54,751 bases of DNA, taken from Pseudarthrobacter sp. AL07 (GTDB lineage: Bacteria; Actinomycetota; Actinomycetes; Actinomycetales; Micrococcaceae). Shown piece after piece: positions 33,271 to 42,005 of this stretch; position 1 is the stretch's first letter, and each line of letters opens with the position of its first letter. Position numbers and translations under genes: made by a program. The notes under the pieces were generated by a model. The model had not been told where the DNA came from, searched no databases, and was given only the letters and a program-made list of their open reading frames with translations. Location: the NCBI RefSeq assembly GCF_029960665.1, contig NZ_JASBRB010000020.1, positions 1 through 54,751 of the forward strand. The letters run 5' to 3'.

Positions 33271-34187
33271 CGGCCCAGCACCACGTTCACCGGCTCCTCG
33301 CCCGCCAGGAGCAGCGAGATCTGCTGCCTGACCAGCCGGACCATCCGCGGGAACATCGCCGAGCTTGCCCCGCCCACGTGCGGGGTGATGAGCACGCCGG
33401 GGGTAGTCCACAGCGGGTGGCTGGCCGGCAGCGGCTCGGGGTCGGTGACGTCCAGGGCGGCCCGCAGCCGCCCGGACGACGTCTCGGCCTGCAGGGCATC
33501 CGTGTTCGCCACCGGGCCTCGGGACACATTCACCAGCAACGCTCCATCCGGCATCGCGGCCAGGAACGTCCGGTCCACCAGCTGGTGTGTGCGCTCACTC
33601 AGGGGGACGCTGATCACCACGATGTCGTGCAGCGGCAATTGTTCGTAGAGTGCGTCGATCCCGTGGATCCGGCCCCGCTGGTCGTCGCGTTCCCGGCTGG
33701 CCATCCGCGTCACGTGGGTTTCGAACGGCAGGAGCCTGGCCTCGATGGCCTTCCCCACTCCCCCGTAGCCCAGCAGCAGCACGCGCCGGTCCGCGAGGCT
33801 GGGCCGATGGCTGTTGTCCCACGTCCCGGACGCCTGGTTCCGGGCAAGGTCTGGCATCCCGCGCTGGCTGGCGATCATCATGCCCAACGCGAGTTCCGCC
33901 GTCGACGTCTCATGGACCCCGGCCGCGTTGGCGAAAAGGCAGCCGCCGGGCAGAACTGCAGCCACGCCGTCGTACCCGATCGACTGGCTCTGCACCAGCC
34001 CCACCTCAACGCAGTCCAGCGCGGCCAGCGCGGCAGGCTTGCCCATGTAGGGCGGCACCAGCAGGTCGAAACGGCCCGACGGCGGCGGGCCGTTGAGGTC
34101 CCACAGGACGAGCTCGACGCCGGCAATCGGCTCGAGCGCGTCCAGCATCTTCCGGTCGGGCAGGACCACCCGCAGCGGCCCGGTCAC
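33267..34187 (-). CDS. D-isomer-specific 2-hydroxyacid dehydrogenase
   Basis: A 306-residue NAD(P)-dependent dehydrogenase. The Rossmann motif is LLGYGGVGKAIEARL, and the catalytic triad appears as Arg in VNVSRGPV, Glu in VTDPEPLP and His in ITPHVGG. It reduces a 2-keto acid or oxidises a 2-hydroxy acid (glyoxylate/hydroxypyruvate or related). Its start overlaps the stop of the DeoR-type regulator by ATGA, so they are co-expressed and the regulator probably senses a related sugar metabolite. It converges on the phosphomannomutase gene with a 4-base overlap. Confidence 0.93.
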   Translation of the reverse strand: MTGPLRVVLPDRKMLDALEPIAGVELVLWDLNGPPPSGRFDLLVPPYMGKPAALAALDCVEVGLVQSQSIGYDGVAAVLPGGCLFANAAGVHETSTAELALGMMIASQRGMPDLARNQASGTWDNSHRPSLADRRVLLLGYGGVGKAIEARLLPFETHVTRMASRERDDQRGRIHGIDALYEQLPLHDIVVISVPLSERTHQLVDRTFLAAMPDGALLVNVSRGPVANTDALQAETSSGRLRAALDVTDPEPLPASHPLWTTPGVLITPHVGGASSAMFPRMVRLVRQQISLLLAGEEPVNVVLGR

Positions 34188-34966
34188 GCGGCCACCACGA
34201 TCTTGACGTTGGCGGCACCCAGTGCGTCCTCGATCTCCCGGGGCGGCGGCGCGTCCGTCACCAGCACGTCCACGGCGTCGAAGGCGGCGAGCCGCGCCAG
34301 CGCGTACCGCAGCATTTTCTGGTGCGTTGCCACCACCACCACCTGTTCAGCTGCGTCCATAAGGGCGATCTTAGTGGCGCGCTCCACGTCCCGCTCAATG
34401 TAGAACGCCTCGTCGTGGAGCCCGCTGACCCCGATAAACGCCGTTTTGGCCCGGAGGCCGGCGGCGGCGTTCACTGTCATGGGACCGTTGAACGCCTGGC
34501 TGTCCAGGAGCAGCTCACCGCCGAGGCAGATGGTCCGCGCCGCCGACAGTTGCAGGCAGCGTTGGATCGCGGGCGCGGAGTGCGTGATGATGGTGCCCGC
34601 GAACGTCGGCGGCAGCTCCAGAGCAATTTGGTACGTGGTGGTCCCGGCGTCCAAGATGATGGCGTCCCGCTCGCCGATCATGGACACGCAGGCCCGCGCC
34701 ACCCGCTGCTTGGCGTCAGCATCCGCCCGGACCCGGGCCGCGAAGTCCGCGTTCTGCCCGCTGGCGTTGACGGCACTGACCCCGCCGTGAACCACCCGCG
34801 CCAGCCCCTTCTGGGACAGCACTCGTGTGTCCCGGCGCACCGTCATGTCCGAGACCGCGAACGCTTCGGCGAGGTCCATCGTGGAGATGAAGCCCCGCTG
34901 CTCGAGCTGGTCCAGTATGGTGCGCTGGCGGGGCGTCAACGGCGCCTCTTTCGGTGAGCTGCTCAT
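34184..34966 (-). CDS. DeoR/GlpR family transcriptional regulator
   Basis: A 260-residue repressor with an N-terminal DeoR helix-turn-helix (PRQRTILDQLEQRGFISTMDLAEAFAVSDMTVRRD) and the C-terminal sugar-phosphate sensor domain (DAGTTTYQIALEL, then the GVSGLHDEAFYIERD stretch and VVVATHQKML). Family members respond to phosphorylated sugars. AGAAGGGTAT precedes the ATG. It is followed by a coupled hydroxyacid dehydrogenase and preceded by a truncated Gfo/Idh/MocA oxidoreductase on the same strand, all hinting at a sugar or polyol utilisation locus that has lost parts. Confidence 0.92.
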   Translation of the reverse strand: MSSSPKEAPLTPRQRTILDQLEQRGFISTMDLAEAFAVSDMTVRRDTRVLSQKGLARVVHGGVSAVNASGQNADFAARVRADADAKQRVARACVSMIGERDAIILDAGTTTYQIALELPPTFAGTIITHSAPAIQRCLQLSAARTICLGGELLLDSQAFNGPMTVNAAAGLRAKTAFIGVSGLHDEAFYIERDVERATKIALMDAAEQVVVVATHQKMLRYALARLAAFDAVDVLVTDAPPPREIEDALGAANVKIVVAA

Positions 34967-35039
34967 ATACCCTTCTCCTGCTTCCCTTAACCGGGCGACT
35001 TTGGCCTGCCAGGGTGTTGCAATTCCAACTCAAATCTAC

Positions 35040-36105
35040 TCAGAGACTGAGCCCGGCACCCGCATTCGTCAGCTCTACGGGGCGTCCTTCGATGATGGAG
35101 CGCTCGGCCGCCAGGCCCATGCGCACGGACTGCAGGCCGTCGGCAACCGTAACTTCCACAGGCCCGTCACCGAGGATGGCCTTGCGGTAGCCAAGGTGTT
35201 CATAGTACGTGGAGCCGTGGTGGGCGCCGGCAGCGAGGACGGCCTCGTCCACAGGAACCTTGTGCGTTTCCGGCCCCAGCGGCGAGCGCGGGCTGAATTC
35301 CACCGTCGCCTCCGCCTCGTCGCCTTCAATCCAGTGGTTGGCTGCCACCGGGATGAGGGTCTCGATCTTGGCGGCATCGCCCACAACGGAGATCCGCTCC
35401 TGAAACTTGGAACCCTCGGCGAACATGGACAGCTCCAGCATGGCCCGGCGCCCGCCCTTGAAATCCACAATCACGTACGCGTTGTCGATCATGTCCGACA
35501 CCCTGCCGTTGTACACCTCGTCCATGTGGTTGACGTCGTGGCCGCCGCTGGCGTAGACGCGGACGGGTTCGTCCTGCAGGATCAGCCGCATCAGGTCAAA
35601 GAAGTGGCAGCACTTCTCCACCAGCGTGCCTCCGGTCCGCTCCGTGAAGCGGTTCCAGGCGTCCACCTTGTGCAGGAAGGGGAAGCGGTGCTCCACGATG
35701 GAGAGCATGTACACGTTGCCGAGCCTGCCGCCGTGGGCTGCCTGGATGATCTCCTGCACCGGCGGCATGTAGCGGTACTCCATGGCAACCCACACCGGCG
35801 CGGTGTAGTCAGCTGCCAGCGATTCAAGCTCGTCCGCCTGTTCCGCCGTGGTGCACACGGGCTTTTCCACCAGCACGGGCAGGTTGGTATCGCTCGCGAA
35901 GATGTCCTTGAGGATGGCCAGGTGCGTGTCGTTGGGGCTGGCGATCACCAAGGCATCCACCAGCCCGGACGCGAGCAGGTCCTGGTGGCGGGAGAAGGTC
36001 TGTACCTCGTAGCCAATTTCCGCAACGGTCTCTGCCACCGATGACGGCTGGGGATCGGCTACGGCGGCGATGTGGCTTCCCGGGCCAGCCAGTTCCGCGC
36101 GTACG
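35040..36105 (-). pseudogene. Gfo/Idh/MocA oxidoreductase, 5' truncated
   Basis: The homologous part reads [21 protein letters not shown], then [14 protein letters not shown] and the substrate domain with [19 protein letters not shown]. The EKP motif and catalytic His-type region are intact. The first 25 or so residues, with the GxGxxG dinucleotide loop, are absent, so NAD(P) binding should fail. The reading frame itself stays open to 36263, but there it is antisense to a sugar-epimerase relic, so the extra 50 N-terminal residues are not native. The break is near 36105. Confidence 0.75.
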
Positions 36106-36628
36106 GCGGAACCCCAGGCCACTGGGTTGAGTGGGCACGCCTGCTCCTGCATGTCCGTGCCGGGCTCGAAGCCCGCGGCATGGAGGTTCCGCCCTGGCTG
36201 CTGGAGGATGCACGGGGCTTGTTCGACGCCGCCATTCGCGACGCCTGGGAACCGGACGGTCATCCGGGATTCGTTACACCGTCGACTGGAACGGCAAGCC
36301 GGTTGTCACTACCCGCATCCGCTGGGTTCCCGCCGAGGCAATTGGAGGCGCGGCCGCCCTCTACATCGCCACCGGTGACCAGAAGTACGCGGACTGGTAC
36401 GAGCGAATCTGGGACCACGCCCGCGACTGGTTCATCGACTACGAGCACGGGTCCTGGAAGCAGGAACTCGACGAGAATGGCAATGTCACCTCAACCGTGT
36501 GGTCCGGCAAGGCGGACGTCTATCACCTCTGGCACTGCCTGGTGGTCCCGCGACTTCCCTTGGCACCAGGGCTTGCTCCAGCAGTCGCTGCCGGCTTGCT
36601 GGATGCACGTCTTGCTGCGTCCAGGTAA
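36106..36628 (+). pseudogene. N-acylglucosamine 2-epimerase/mannose isomerase relic
   Basis: The plus strand encodes [20 protein letters not shown] and [22 protein letters not shown] in one frame, then in another [45 protein letters not shown], and [20 protein letters not shown]. These are consecutive pieces of the C-terminal half of AGE-family sugar isomerases, including the active-site His segments (GHWVEW). A frameshift is needed at about 36270, and the N-terminal half is gone. The relic abuts the truncated Gfo/Idh/MocA gene head to head. Confidence 0.8.
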
Positions 36629-37057
36629 CACGAGAAACCTGCCGCGCTGTTCCCGTTCACCGCCACCGAGGTCGCCGCGGAGCTGGAGCTGCGCAAGATC
36701 GCTGCCGAGATCGCACGGGTTCACCGAATCCACGCCACACCTTCACAACGCCGGGCTGATAACCGCGCCGAATGGTGGCGCCGCGCGCAATGGGCCCTGG
36801 ACGCTTCCATGTCGGATGAGCCCAAGCGGGCCGAGATGGGACAGCAGGCCATCAACCTCCTGGGCCGAAGCAAACTGGCCACGCCCGGGGACGGCATTCT
36901 CCTGAAAATTGGAACCGACGATCCGCTCGAAGCGGCGAACACCGCCCGCCTTGCAGAAGCCGCCGACGCAGTTGCCATCTCAGATCACCTCGAGGCTCGC
37001 CTGACGAGGCTGGACGACCCGGAAGCAAGGCGCGACGATGAAGAGGACAACAAATGA
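36629..37057 (+). pseudogene. unrecognised coding fragment, no start
   Basis: An open frame follows the TAA at 36626-36628 and encodes about 140 residues with strong coding bias ([39 protein letters not shown], then [13 protein letters not shown]). It has no start codon before the ATG at 36809, which would give 82 residues beginning mid-helix. It is helical, charged and soluble. I do not recognise the family. The abrupt beginning at the end of the epimerase relic suggests another deletion junction. Confidence 0.45.
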
Positions 37058-37313
37058 CGGCACAAGCAGGTAGGAGGTCGACGATGGCCATGGCACACCC
37101 GGGAACCCGTCGCAGGCCCACTCAAACAAGTGTGGAATCAGTCCCGCCGTCCTGCATCTGTCAGCCCACAAGACCGGAAAGTTCAGATCGCTGCCGCCAG
37201 AGCAAGGATCACCTTGGATAAGCTCACCGGCGACGTGACGCCGGACTGGATCATCGCCTTGTCCAAGGAAAAGCCGGAGTAAGGTCCCGAAGCCCCGTCT
37301 CCGAGCGTACTGA
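37058..37313 (+). other. coding-like remnant and spacer
   Basis: In the same frame as the preceding fragment but after its stop, DRKVQIAAARARITLDKLTG and PDWIIALSKEKPE run to a stop at 37280-37282. It looks like the C-terminus of a small charged protein. No start or ribosome site is clear. The remaining bases show no gene. Confidence 0.35.
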
Positions 37314-37351
37314 ATTTTTCATGATGGTCGGGATTTTTCATGATGGTCGGG
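37314..37351. repeat. perfect 19-bp tandem duplication
   Basis: ATTTTTCATGATGGTCGGG occurs twice in immediate succession (37314-37332 and 37333-37351). It marks the edge of the degenerate region before the aromatic cluster and may be the trace of an excised element or slippage. The 200 bases after it hold no recognisable gene. Confidence 0.8.
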
Positions 37352-37559
37352 TTGGGTGTCCGGTCCTGGTATTGATTCTGGCGGTTGGGCGTTGGGTTCC
37401 ACGTCTCCGATGGGTGGTTCTTGTCGTTGTTGGGCCTGCAGGTGCCGCTCGCTGCTGGCGCCTGGCATCAGCATTCCCGCTTCGGTGCACCCGCGTGGTA
37501 CACCTGTCCGTCCACCTCCGCGGCGCGGATGAACGACCCAGCGCGCTCGGTGTCGCCGA

Positions 37560-39545
37560 TCATTGTGCTGATGTCCGATTGAAGACGAGGCCGGCGCGCG
37601 GCCCGGATCCGGCGGATTGCGCTTCGGGTGCAGTTGCTTCTGCGTGCCGGGCCGGCAGGAGGGGCCCGAAGAAGGCGGCCAGTTCGCTCATCGCCTTCAG
37701 CGGCAGGACATTTGCCACGTACTGGTCAGGCCGCACGACGACGACGACGCCGCCGCGGTCGAGACCTCGGAGTTCGAAGATGTCCGCCGCGGGATCAGTG
37801 GCGTAGACCTTCTCATAGTCCGCGAGCCGGAACGGTCCGACCTGCGGCTTGAACACCTCGGGCACGGCTCCGATGTCGACGCTGGTGTGGTCCTGCTGGT
37901 AAATCACCTTCAGGTCAAACCACGCGTCACGGTCGGCCCCCGCCGGCGTTGCCGCCAGCGGTGAGTCCGGCGCGTTTGCGATCCATTCGGCGAAGTCCGC
38001 GACAGCCGAGCCCGTAGCCTGTTCTCCCGTTTGGGGCGCCGCACGGTCGGCGAAGACGTAGATGCGCCACCGGCCGTCCGCCGTGGCGTGGTGGCCGAGC
38101 TGGACCGGGTTGGTGTCGCAGACCCGTACCACGGGCGCGGACTTGAAGCGCTTGCCGATTGTAAACCCGGTGGCCAGGTCCTGATGTGCGGGCGCGCCGA
38201 TGATCATGGAGGGTGCGTACTGGGTCATGAATCCGGCGGGGAACTCTGCGGTGCGCACGTAGAAATCCTCAAGCTCGGAGGGGCTATCGAACTCCTCGGG
38301 CTTCTTCGCCATCAGCGTGGACCACTCCTTGTCGAAGGCGATGAGGTCCTTTGCGATGACCTGGCGCTCGGCCGAGTATGTGGCGAGCAGGCTCTCCGGG
38401 CTGCGGCCTTCAAGCACGTGTCCGAGCTTCCAGCCGATGTTAAAGCCGTCCTGCATGGAGACGTTCATCCCCTGGCCGGCCTTGGCGCTGTGCGTGTGGC
38501 AGGCGTCTCCCGTGATGAACACCCGCGGGGAGCGGGTGCCCCGCTGCTCCGGGAGAACGTCGTCGAACCTGTCGGTCAGGCGGTGACCGACCTCGTACAC
38601 GCTATGCCAGGCGACGTTGCGGACGTCGAGTGTGTAGGGGTGGAGGATCGCGTTGGCCTTGCCGATGATCTCGTTGATCGTGGTGTTGCGCACCGCACCG
38701 TTATCGTTCTCGTCGACCTCACCGAGGTCAACGTACATCCGGAACAGATGCCCGCCTTCGCGCGGGATCAGCAGGATGCTGCCGCCCGTACCGGACTGGA
38801 TCGCGCACTTGGTACGGATGTCAGGGAAGTCCGTGACGGCGACGACGTCCATCACGCCCCAGGCATGGTTGGCTTTGTCGCCGGCGAGCGTGCAGCCGAT
38901 CGACTCCCGGACCTTGCTTCGCGCGCCGTCCGCGCCGATGACGTACTTGGCCCGGACGATTCGCTCCCGGCCAGCGTCGGGGCCGGCCGTATGGATGAGC
39001 GTTACGGTCACGGGATATTCCCCCTCGCCCGCGGTGTCGAGGCTGCGGAATTCCAGGCCATAGTCGGGCGACATCCGCGTGGGAGAGTTCGCCATGAACT
39101 CTGCGAAGTAGTCCAGCACGCGGGCCTGGTTGACGATCAGGTGCGGGAACTCGCTGACGCCAGCCGGGTCGTCCGCGGCGCGCGCGGTCCGGATGATGCG
39201 CGTGGAATCCAACGGGTCCGGCTTCCAGAACGCCATCTCGGTGATGCGGTACGCCTCGGCGATGATCCGCTCGGCGAAGCCAAAAGCCTGAAAGGTCTCC
39301 ACACTGCGGGCCTGGATGCCATCGGCCTGGCCGATGGCGAGCCGGCCATCCCGGCGCTCCACAATCCGCGTTGTGACGTTCGGGAACCGGGACAGCTGAG
39401 CCGCGGCGAGCATGCCGGCAGGCCCGGACCCCACAATGAGCACGTCTACCTCGTCGGGAAGCTCTGCGGGCCGATTGATGCCGACTCCGGCGGCGGGCTG
39501 CACCCGCGGATCTCCGGATACGTATCCATGATGGTGAAACTGCAC
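37560..39545 (-). CDS. one-component FAD aromatic hydroxylase (MobA/phenol hydroxylase type)
   Basis: A 661-residue class A flavoprotein monooxygenase. The FAD motif is DVLIVGSGPAGMLAAAQLS, the middle DG motif is YVIGADGARSKVRES, and the second FAD motif is FITGDACHTHSAKAGQGMNVSMQDGFNIGWKL. A C-terminal thioredoxin-like domain (from about 460) is as in 3-hydroxybenzoate 4-hydroxylase MobA and phenol 2-monooxygenase, which have similar length. It adds one OH to a phenolic ring using NAD(P)H and O2. Divergent from the homoprotocatechuate operon, it most likely makes 3,4-dihydroxyphenylacetate from 3- or 4-hydroxyphenylacetate, replacing the two-component HpaBC. Confidence 0.9.
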   Translation of the reverse strand: MQFHHHGYVSGDPRVQPAAGVGINRPAELPDEVDVLIVGSGPAGMLAAAQLSRFPNVTTRIVERRDGRLAIGQADGIQARSVETFQAFGFAERIIAEAYRITEMAFWKPDPLDSTRIIRTARAADDPAGVSEFPHLIVNQARVLDYFAEFMANSPTRMSPDYGLEFRSLDTAGEGEYPVTVTLIHTAGPDAGRERIVRAKYVIGADGARSKVRESIGCTLAGDKANHAWGVMDVVAVTDFPDIRTKCAIQSGTGGSILLIPREGGHLFRMYVDLGEVDENDNGAVRNTTINEIIGKANAILHPYTLDVRNVAWHSVYEVGHRLTDRFDDVLPEQRGTRSPRVFITGDACHTHSAKAGQGMNVSMQDGFNIGWKLGHVLEGRSPESLLATYSAERQVIAKDLIAFDKEWSTLMAKKPEEFDSPSELEDFYVRTAEFPAGFMTQYAPSMIIGAPAHQDLATGFTIGKRFKSAPVVRVCDTNPVQLGHHATADGRWRIYVFADRAAPQTGEQATGSAVADFAEWIANAPDSPLAATPAGADRDAWFDLKVIYQQDHTSVDIGAVPEVFKPQVGPFRLADYEKVYATDPAADIFELRGLDRGGVVVVVRPDQYVANVLPLKAMSELAAFFGPLLPARHAEATAPEAQSAGSGPRAGLVFNRTSAQ

Positions 39546-39699
39546 GGGCTTTCCTCACTTCACTGTGGGTATTGATCACCAAACTGGTGTTCTATATGCG
39601 AATTTGTGGTTCTATATTAGAGGCGCGGGGGTTGGTCCATCACTGTACGCCAGTGTGATCCGAACAACAAGAGACTCAATCGGCGCTGAAAATAGGGGC

Positions 39700-39747
39700 T
39701 TGACGAAGCCCTCGTCGTAGGCAATAGTCATCATATACGATTTCGTA
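39700..39747 (+). promoter_or_regulatory. promoter and operator of the homoprotocatechuate operon
   Basis: TTGACG (39700-39705) and AATAGT (39723-39728), 17 bases apart, form a reasonable sigma-70-type promoter. TACGA-TT-TCGTA at 39736-39747 lies around the expected start of transcription and is a good candidate operator for the GntR-type regulator of the cluster. GAGGAG near 39754 is the ribosome site. On the other side, towards the hydroxylase gene, GTTCTATAT is repeated (39586-39615), perhaps a second operator. Confidence 0.55.
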
Positions 39748-39765
39748 CTTCATGAGGAGTTAATT

Positions 39766-41253
39766 TTGGAGCAGGTTAACGAGGGCACCGTGGCCGCGGC
39801 CCGCAAGGTCATCGCGGTGCACATCAATTACCCCAGCCGCGCCGCGCAGCGCGGCCGTACTCCCGCGCAGCCCTCCTACTTCCTCAAACCGTCGTCGTCC
39901 TTGGCGCTCGCCTCGTCGGAGGCCCCTTCAACAGTGGAGCGGCCTGCGGGCTGCGAGCTGCTGGGCTATGAAGGTGAGATTGCCCTGATCATCGGCAGAC
40001 CCGCCCGCCGCGTAGGCATCCAGGATGCCTGGAGCCACGTTGAATGGGTCACCGCGAGCAACGACCTCGGAGTCTACGACCTGCGTTATGCGGACAAGGG
40101 CTCCAACCTCCGGTCCAAGGGCGGCGATGGCTTCACCCCGGTTGGCCCGGGACTGATCGCCGCGGACGCCGTTGACCCCGCAGCCTTGCGGATCCGGACC
40201 TGGCACAACGGGGACCTCGTCCAGGACGACACCACCGAAGACCTGCTCTTTCCGTTCGCCCGGCTTGTCGCAGACCTGTCCCAGTTGCTGACCCTCGAGG
40301 AGGGCGATATCATCCTCACCGGCACCCCTGCCGGCGCTTCGGTGGCAAACCCGGGTGACGTCGTCGAGGTTGAGGTCAGCGCTGGTGTATTGAACACCGG
40401 GCGCTTAGTCACCCGGGTGCAGGAAGGCACGACGGCGTTCGCTGACTTTGGTGCCCGGCCCAAGGCTGACGACGCACAGCGGGAGGAGGCGTACGGTTCC
40501 CGGGAAGCGGCGGGCCTTCCCGCGGTGGAAAGCGCCGCCGTCGGGCATGTCCTGACCCCGGAACTGAAAGCGAAGTTGGAAAGTGTCTGCACCGCCACGC
40601 TCTCTTCCCAGCTGCGCAAGCGCGGCCTGAACAACGTGAGCATCGACGGCCTGCAGGCCACCCGTCCGGAGAAGCGGATCGTGGGCCTGGCCCGGACGCT
40701 CCGGTATGTGCCCAACCGCGAGGACCTGTTCAAGACCCATGGCGGTGGGTTCAACGCCCAGAAGAAGGCCATCGATTCCGTGAACAAGGGCGAGATCCTG
40801 GTCATGGAAGCGCGCGGCGAGAAAGGCACCGGCACCATCGGGGACATCCTGGCCCTGCGCGCCCAGGTCAGGGGTGCTGCGGCGATCATCACCGACGGCG
40901 GCGTCCGGGACTTCTCCGCGGTGGCCGCGATGGACATGCCCACGTACTATGCCAATCCGCACCCCGCGGTCCTGGGGCGCCGGCATATCCCGTGGGACAC
41001 GGACATCACCATCGCCTGCGGCGGCACCACCGTGCAGCCCGGGGACATCATCGTGGCTGACGCGGACGGCATTCTGGTGATCCCGCCGGCCCTCGCCGAA
41101 GAGCTCGCCGACGACTCCATCAGCCAGGAACGCGAGGAGACTTTCATCGCGGAAATGGTGGCACAGGGCCACAGCGTGGACGGGCTCTACCCGCTGAACG
41201 CGGACTGGCGGGCAAAGTATGAAGCATGGGAAGCGGGCCAAGCCAATGACTGA
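39766..41253 (+). CDS. FAH-domain/RraA-domain fusion enzyme
   Basis: A 495-residue fusion starting at TTG after ATGAGGAG. Residues about 15-210 form a fumarylacetoacetate-hydrolase-like domain (CELLGYEGEIALIIG with metal-binding Glu, then VTASNDLGVYDLR, KGGDGFTPVGPGL and ILTGTPAGAS), as in the HpcE/HpaG isomerase-decarboxylase. Residues about 260-480 form an RraA-like domain with TDGGVRD (R381, D382 are the catalytic pair of RraA-type aldolases and decarboxylases) and GDIIVADADGILVIP. HpaG normally has two FAH domains; here the second seems replaced by RraA. It should act on the C8 tricarboxylate and C7 dicarboxylate intermediates of the pathway. Confidence 0.88.
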   Translation: MEQVNEGTVAAARKVIAVHINYPSRAAQRGRTPAQPSYFLKPSSSLALASSEAPSTVERPAGCELLGYEGEIALIIGRPARRVGIQDAWSHVEWVTASNDLGVYDLRYADKGSNLRSKGGDGFTPVGPGLIAADAVDPAALRIRTWHNGDLVQDDTTEDLLFPFARLVADLSQLLTLEEGDIILTGTPAGASVANPGDVVEVEVSAGVLNTGRLVTRVQEGTTAFADFGARPKADDAQREEAYGSREAAGLPAVESAAVGHVLTPELKAKLESVCTATLSSQLRKRGLNNVSIDGLQATRPEKRIVGLARTLRYVPNREDLFKTHGGGFNAQKKAIDSVNKGEILVMEARGEKGTGTIGDILALRAQVRGAAAIITDGGVRDFSAVAAMDMPTYYANPHPAVLGRRHIPWDTDITIACGGTTVQPGDIIVADADGILVIPPALAEELADDSISQEREETFIAEMVAQGHSVDGLYPLNADWRAKYEAWEAGQAND

Positions 41254-41944
41254 GACCTTGATGGCCATAGGCAGCAAATCGGAGCAAGCCTACGCCGCGG
41301 TGAAGGCGCGCATCGTCGAAGGCGCCTACTCCCCCGGTTACCGCCTGGTCCTGGCCGCCATCGCCAAGGATCTGGGCGTCAGCGTCGTCCCGGTCCGGGA
41401 GGCGATCCGCCGCCTCGAGGCCGAAGGGCTGGTGACGTTCGAGCGGAACGTCGGAGCCACGGTCTCCGGGATCGACCCGACCGAGTACCTCTACACGATG
41501 CAGACCCTGAGCATCGTCGAAGGCGCCGCCACCGCCTTGTCCGCACCGCTGATCGATTCCGTGGCGATCGCCCGCGCCCGGGCCGTGAACGAGGACATGC
41601 GCGAATGCCTGGAGCACTTCAACCCCGTCCGCTTCACGCAGCTGAACCAGGATTTCCACAGCATCCTGTTTGAGCACTGCCCCAACCCGCACATCCTGGA
41701 CCTCGTCCACCGGGGCTGGAACCGGCTCGCCTCCCTCCGGTCCTCGACGTTCCGCTTCGTCCCCGGCCGCGCCCACGAGTCCGTGGACGAGCACGAAGCG
41801 CTCCTGCAACTCATCGAGACCGGCGCAGACGCGGACGTGATCGAGAAGTCCGCCCGCCTCCACCGCTCCGCCACCCTGGACGCCTACCTCGCCCAGGCTC
41901 AACCCCTCCCACAAAGCAACGCGGGGTCACTTAGCGCCCATTAA
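41246..41944 (+). CDS. GntR family regulator (FCD domain)
   Basis: The ATG at 41246 overlaps the stop of the fusion gene by 8 bases and gives 232 residues; the frame is open to 41219. The N-terminal winged helix (YAAVKARIVEGAYSPGYRLVLAAIAKDLGVSVVPVREAIRRLEAEGLV) is standard GntR. The C-terminal all-helical FCD ligand domain holds metal/ligand His in LNQDFHSILFEHC and VDEHEALL. It lies inside the homoprotocatechuate operon and very likely controls it, sensing a pathway acid. A strong inverted repeat overlaps its 3' end. Confidence 0.92.
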   Translation: MTETLMAIGSKSEQAYAAVKARIVEGAYSPGYRLVLAAIAKDLGVSVVPVREAIRRLEAEGLVTFERNVGATVSGIDPTEYLYTMQTLSIVEGAATALSAPLIDSVAIARARAVNEDMRECLEHFNPVRFTQLNQDFHSILFEHCPNPHILDLVHRGWNRLASLRSSTFRFVPGRAHESVDEHEALLQLIETGADADVIEKSARLHRSATLDAYLAQAQPLPQSNAGSLSAH

Positions 41945-41980
41945 TGGCCCCCTCATGGGCCAGAAGTGACCCCGCGTTGC
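41916..41980. terminator. 17-bp inverted repeat across the gntR stop
   Basis: GCAACGCGGGGTCACTT (41916-41932) and its exact complement (41964-41980) flank a 31-base loop that includes the gntR stop codon and a smaller GGCCC-N-GGGCC stem. It could partly stop transcription or stabilise the mRNA between gntR and hpaE. The form (long GC-rich arms, variable loop) is also that of dispersed intergenic repeats. Confidence 0.7.
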
Positions 41981-42005
41981 AAGATCAGTTAGTTAGGAAA
42001 CAACA

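Noticed and set aside
32038..33411. Long minus-strand open frame opposite the phosphomannomutase
   Set aside because: Antisense to a gene with all four mutase motifs; His/Gly/Arg-rich translation typical of GC-rich shadow frames.
36072..36905. 277-codon plus-strand frame taken as one gene
   Set aside because: Only the first part is sugar-epimerase sequence; after the frameshift near 36270 the frame is out of register with the rest.
38031..39575. Long plus-strand open frame (514 codons) opposite the FAD hydroxylase
   Set aside because: It is the antisense shadow of a clearly identified monooxygenase gene; the translation has no family motif.
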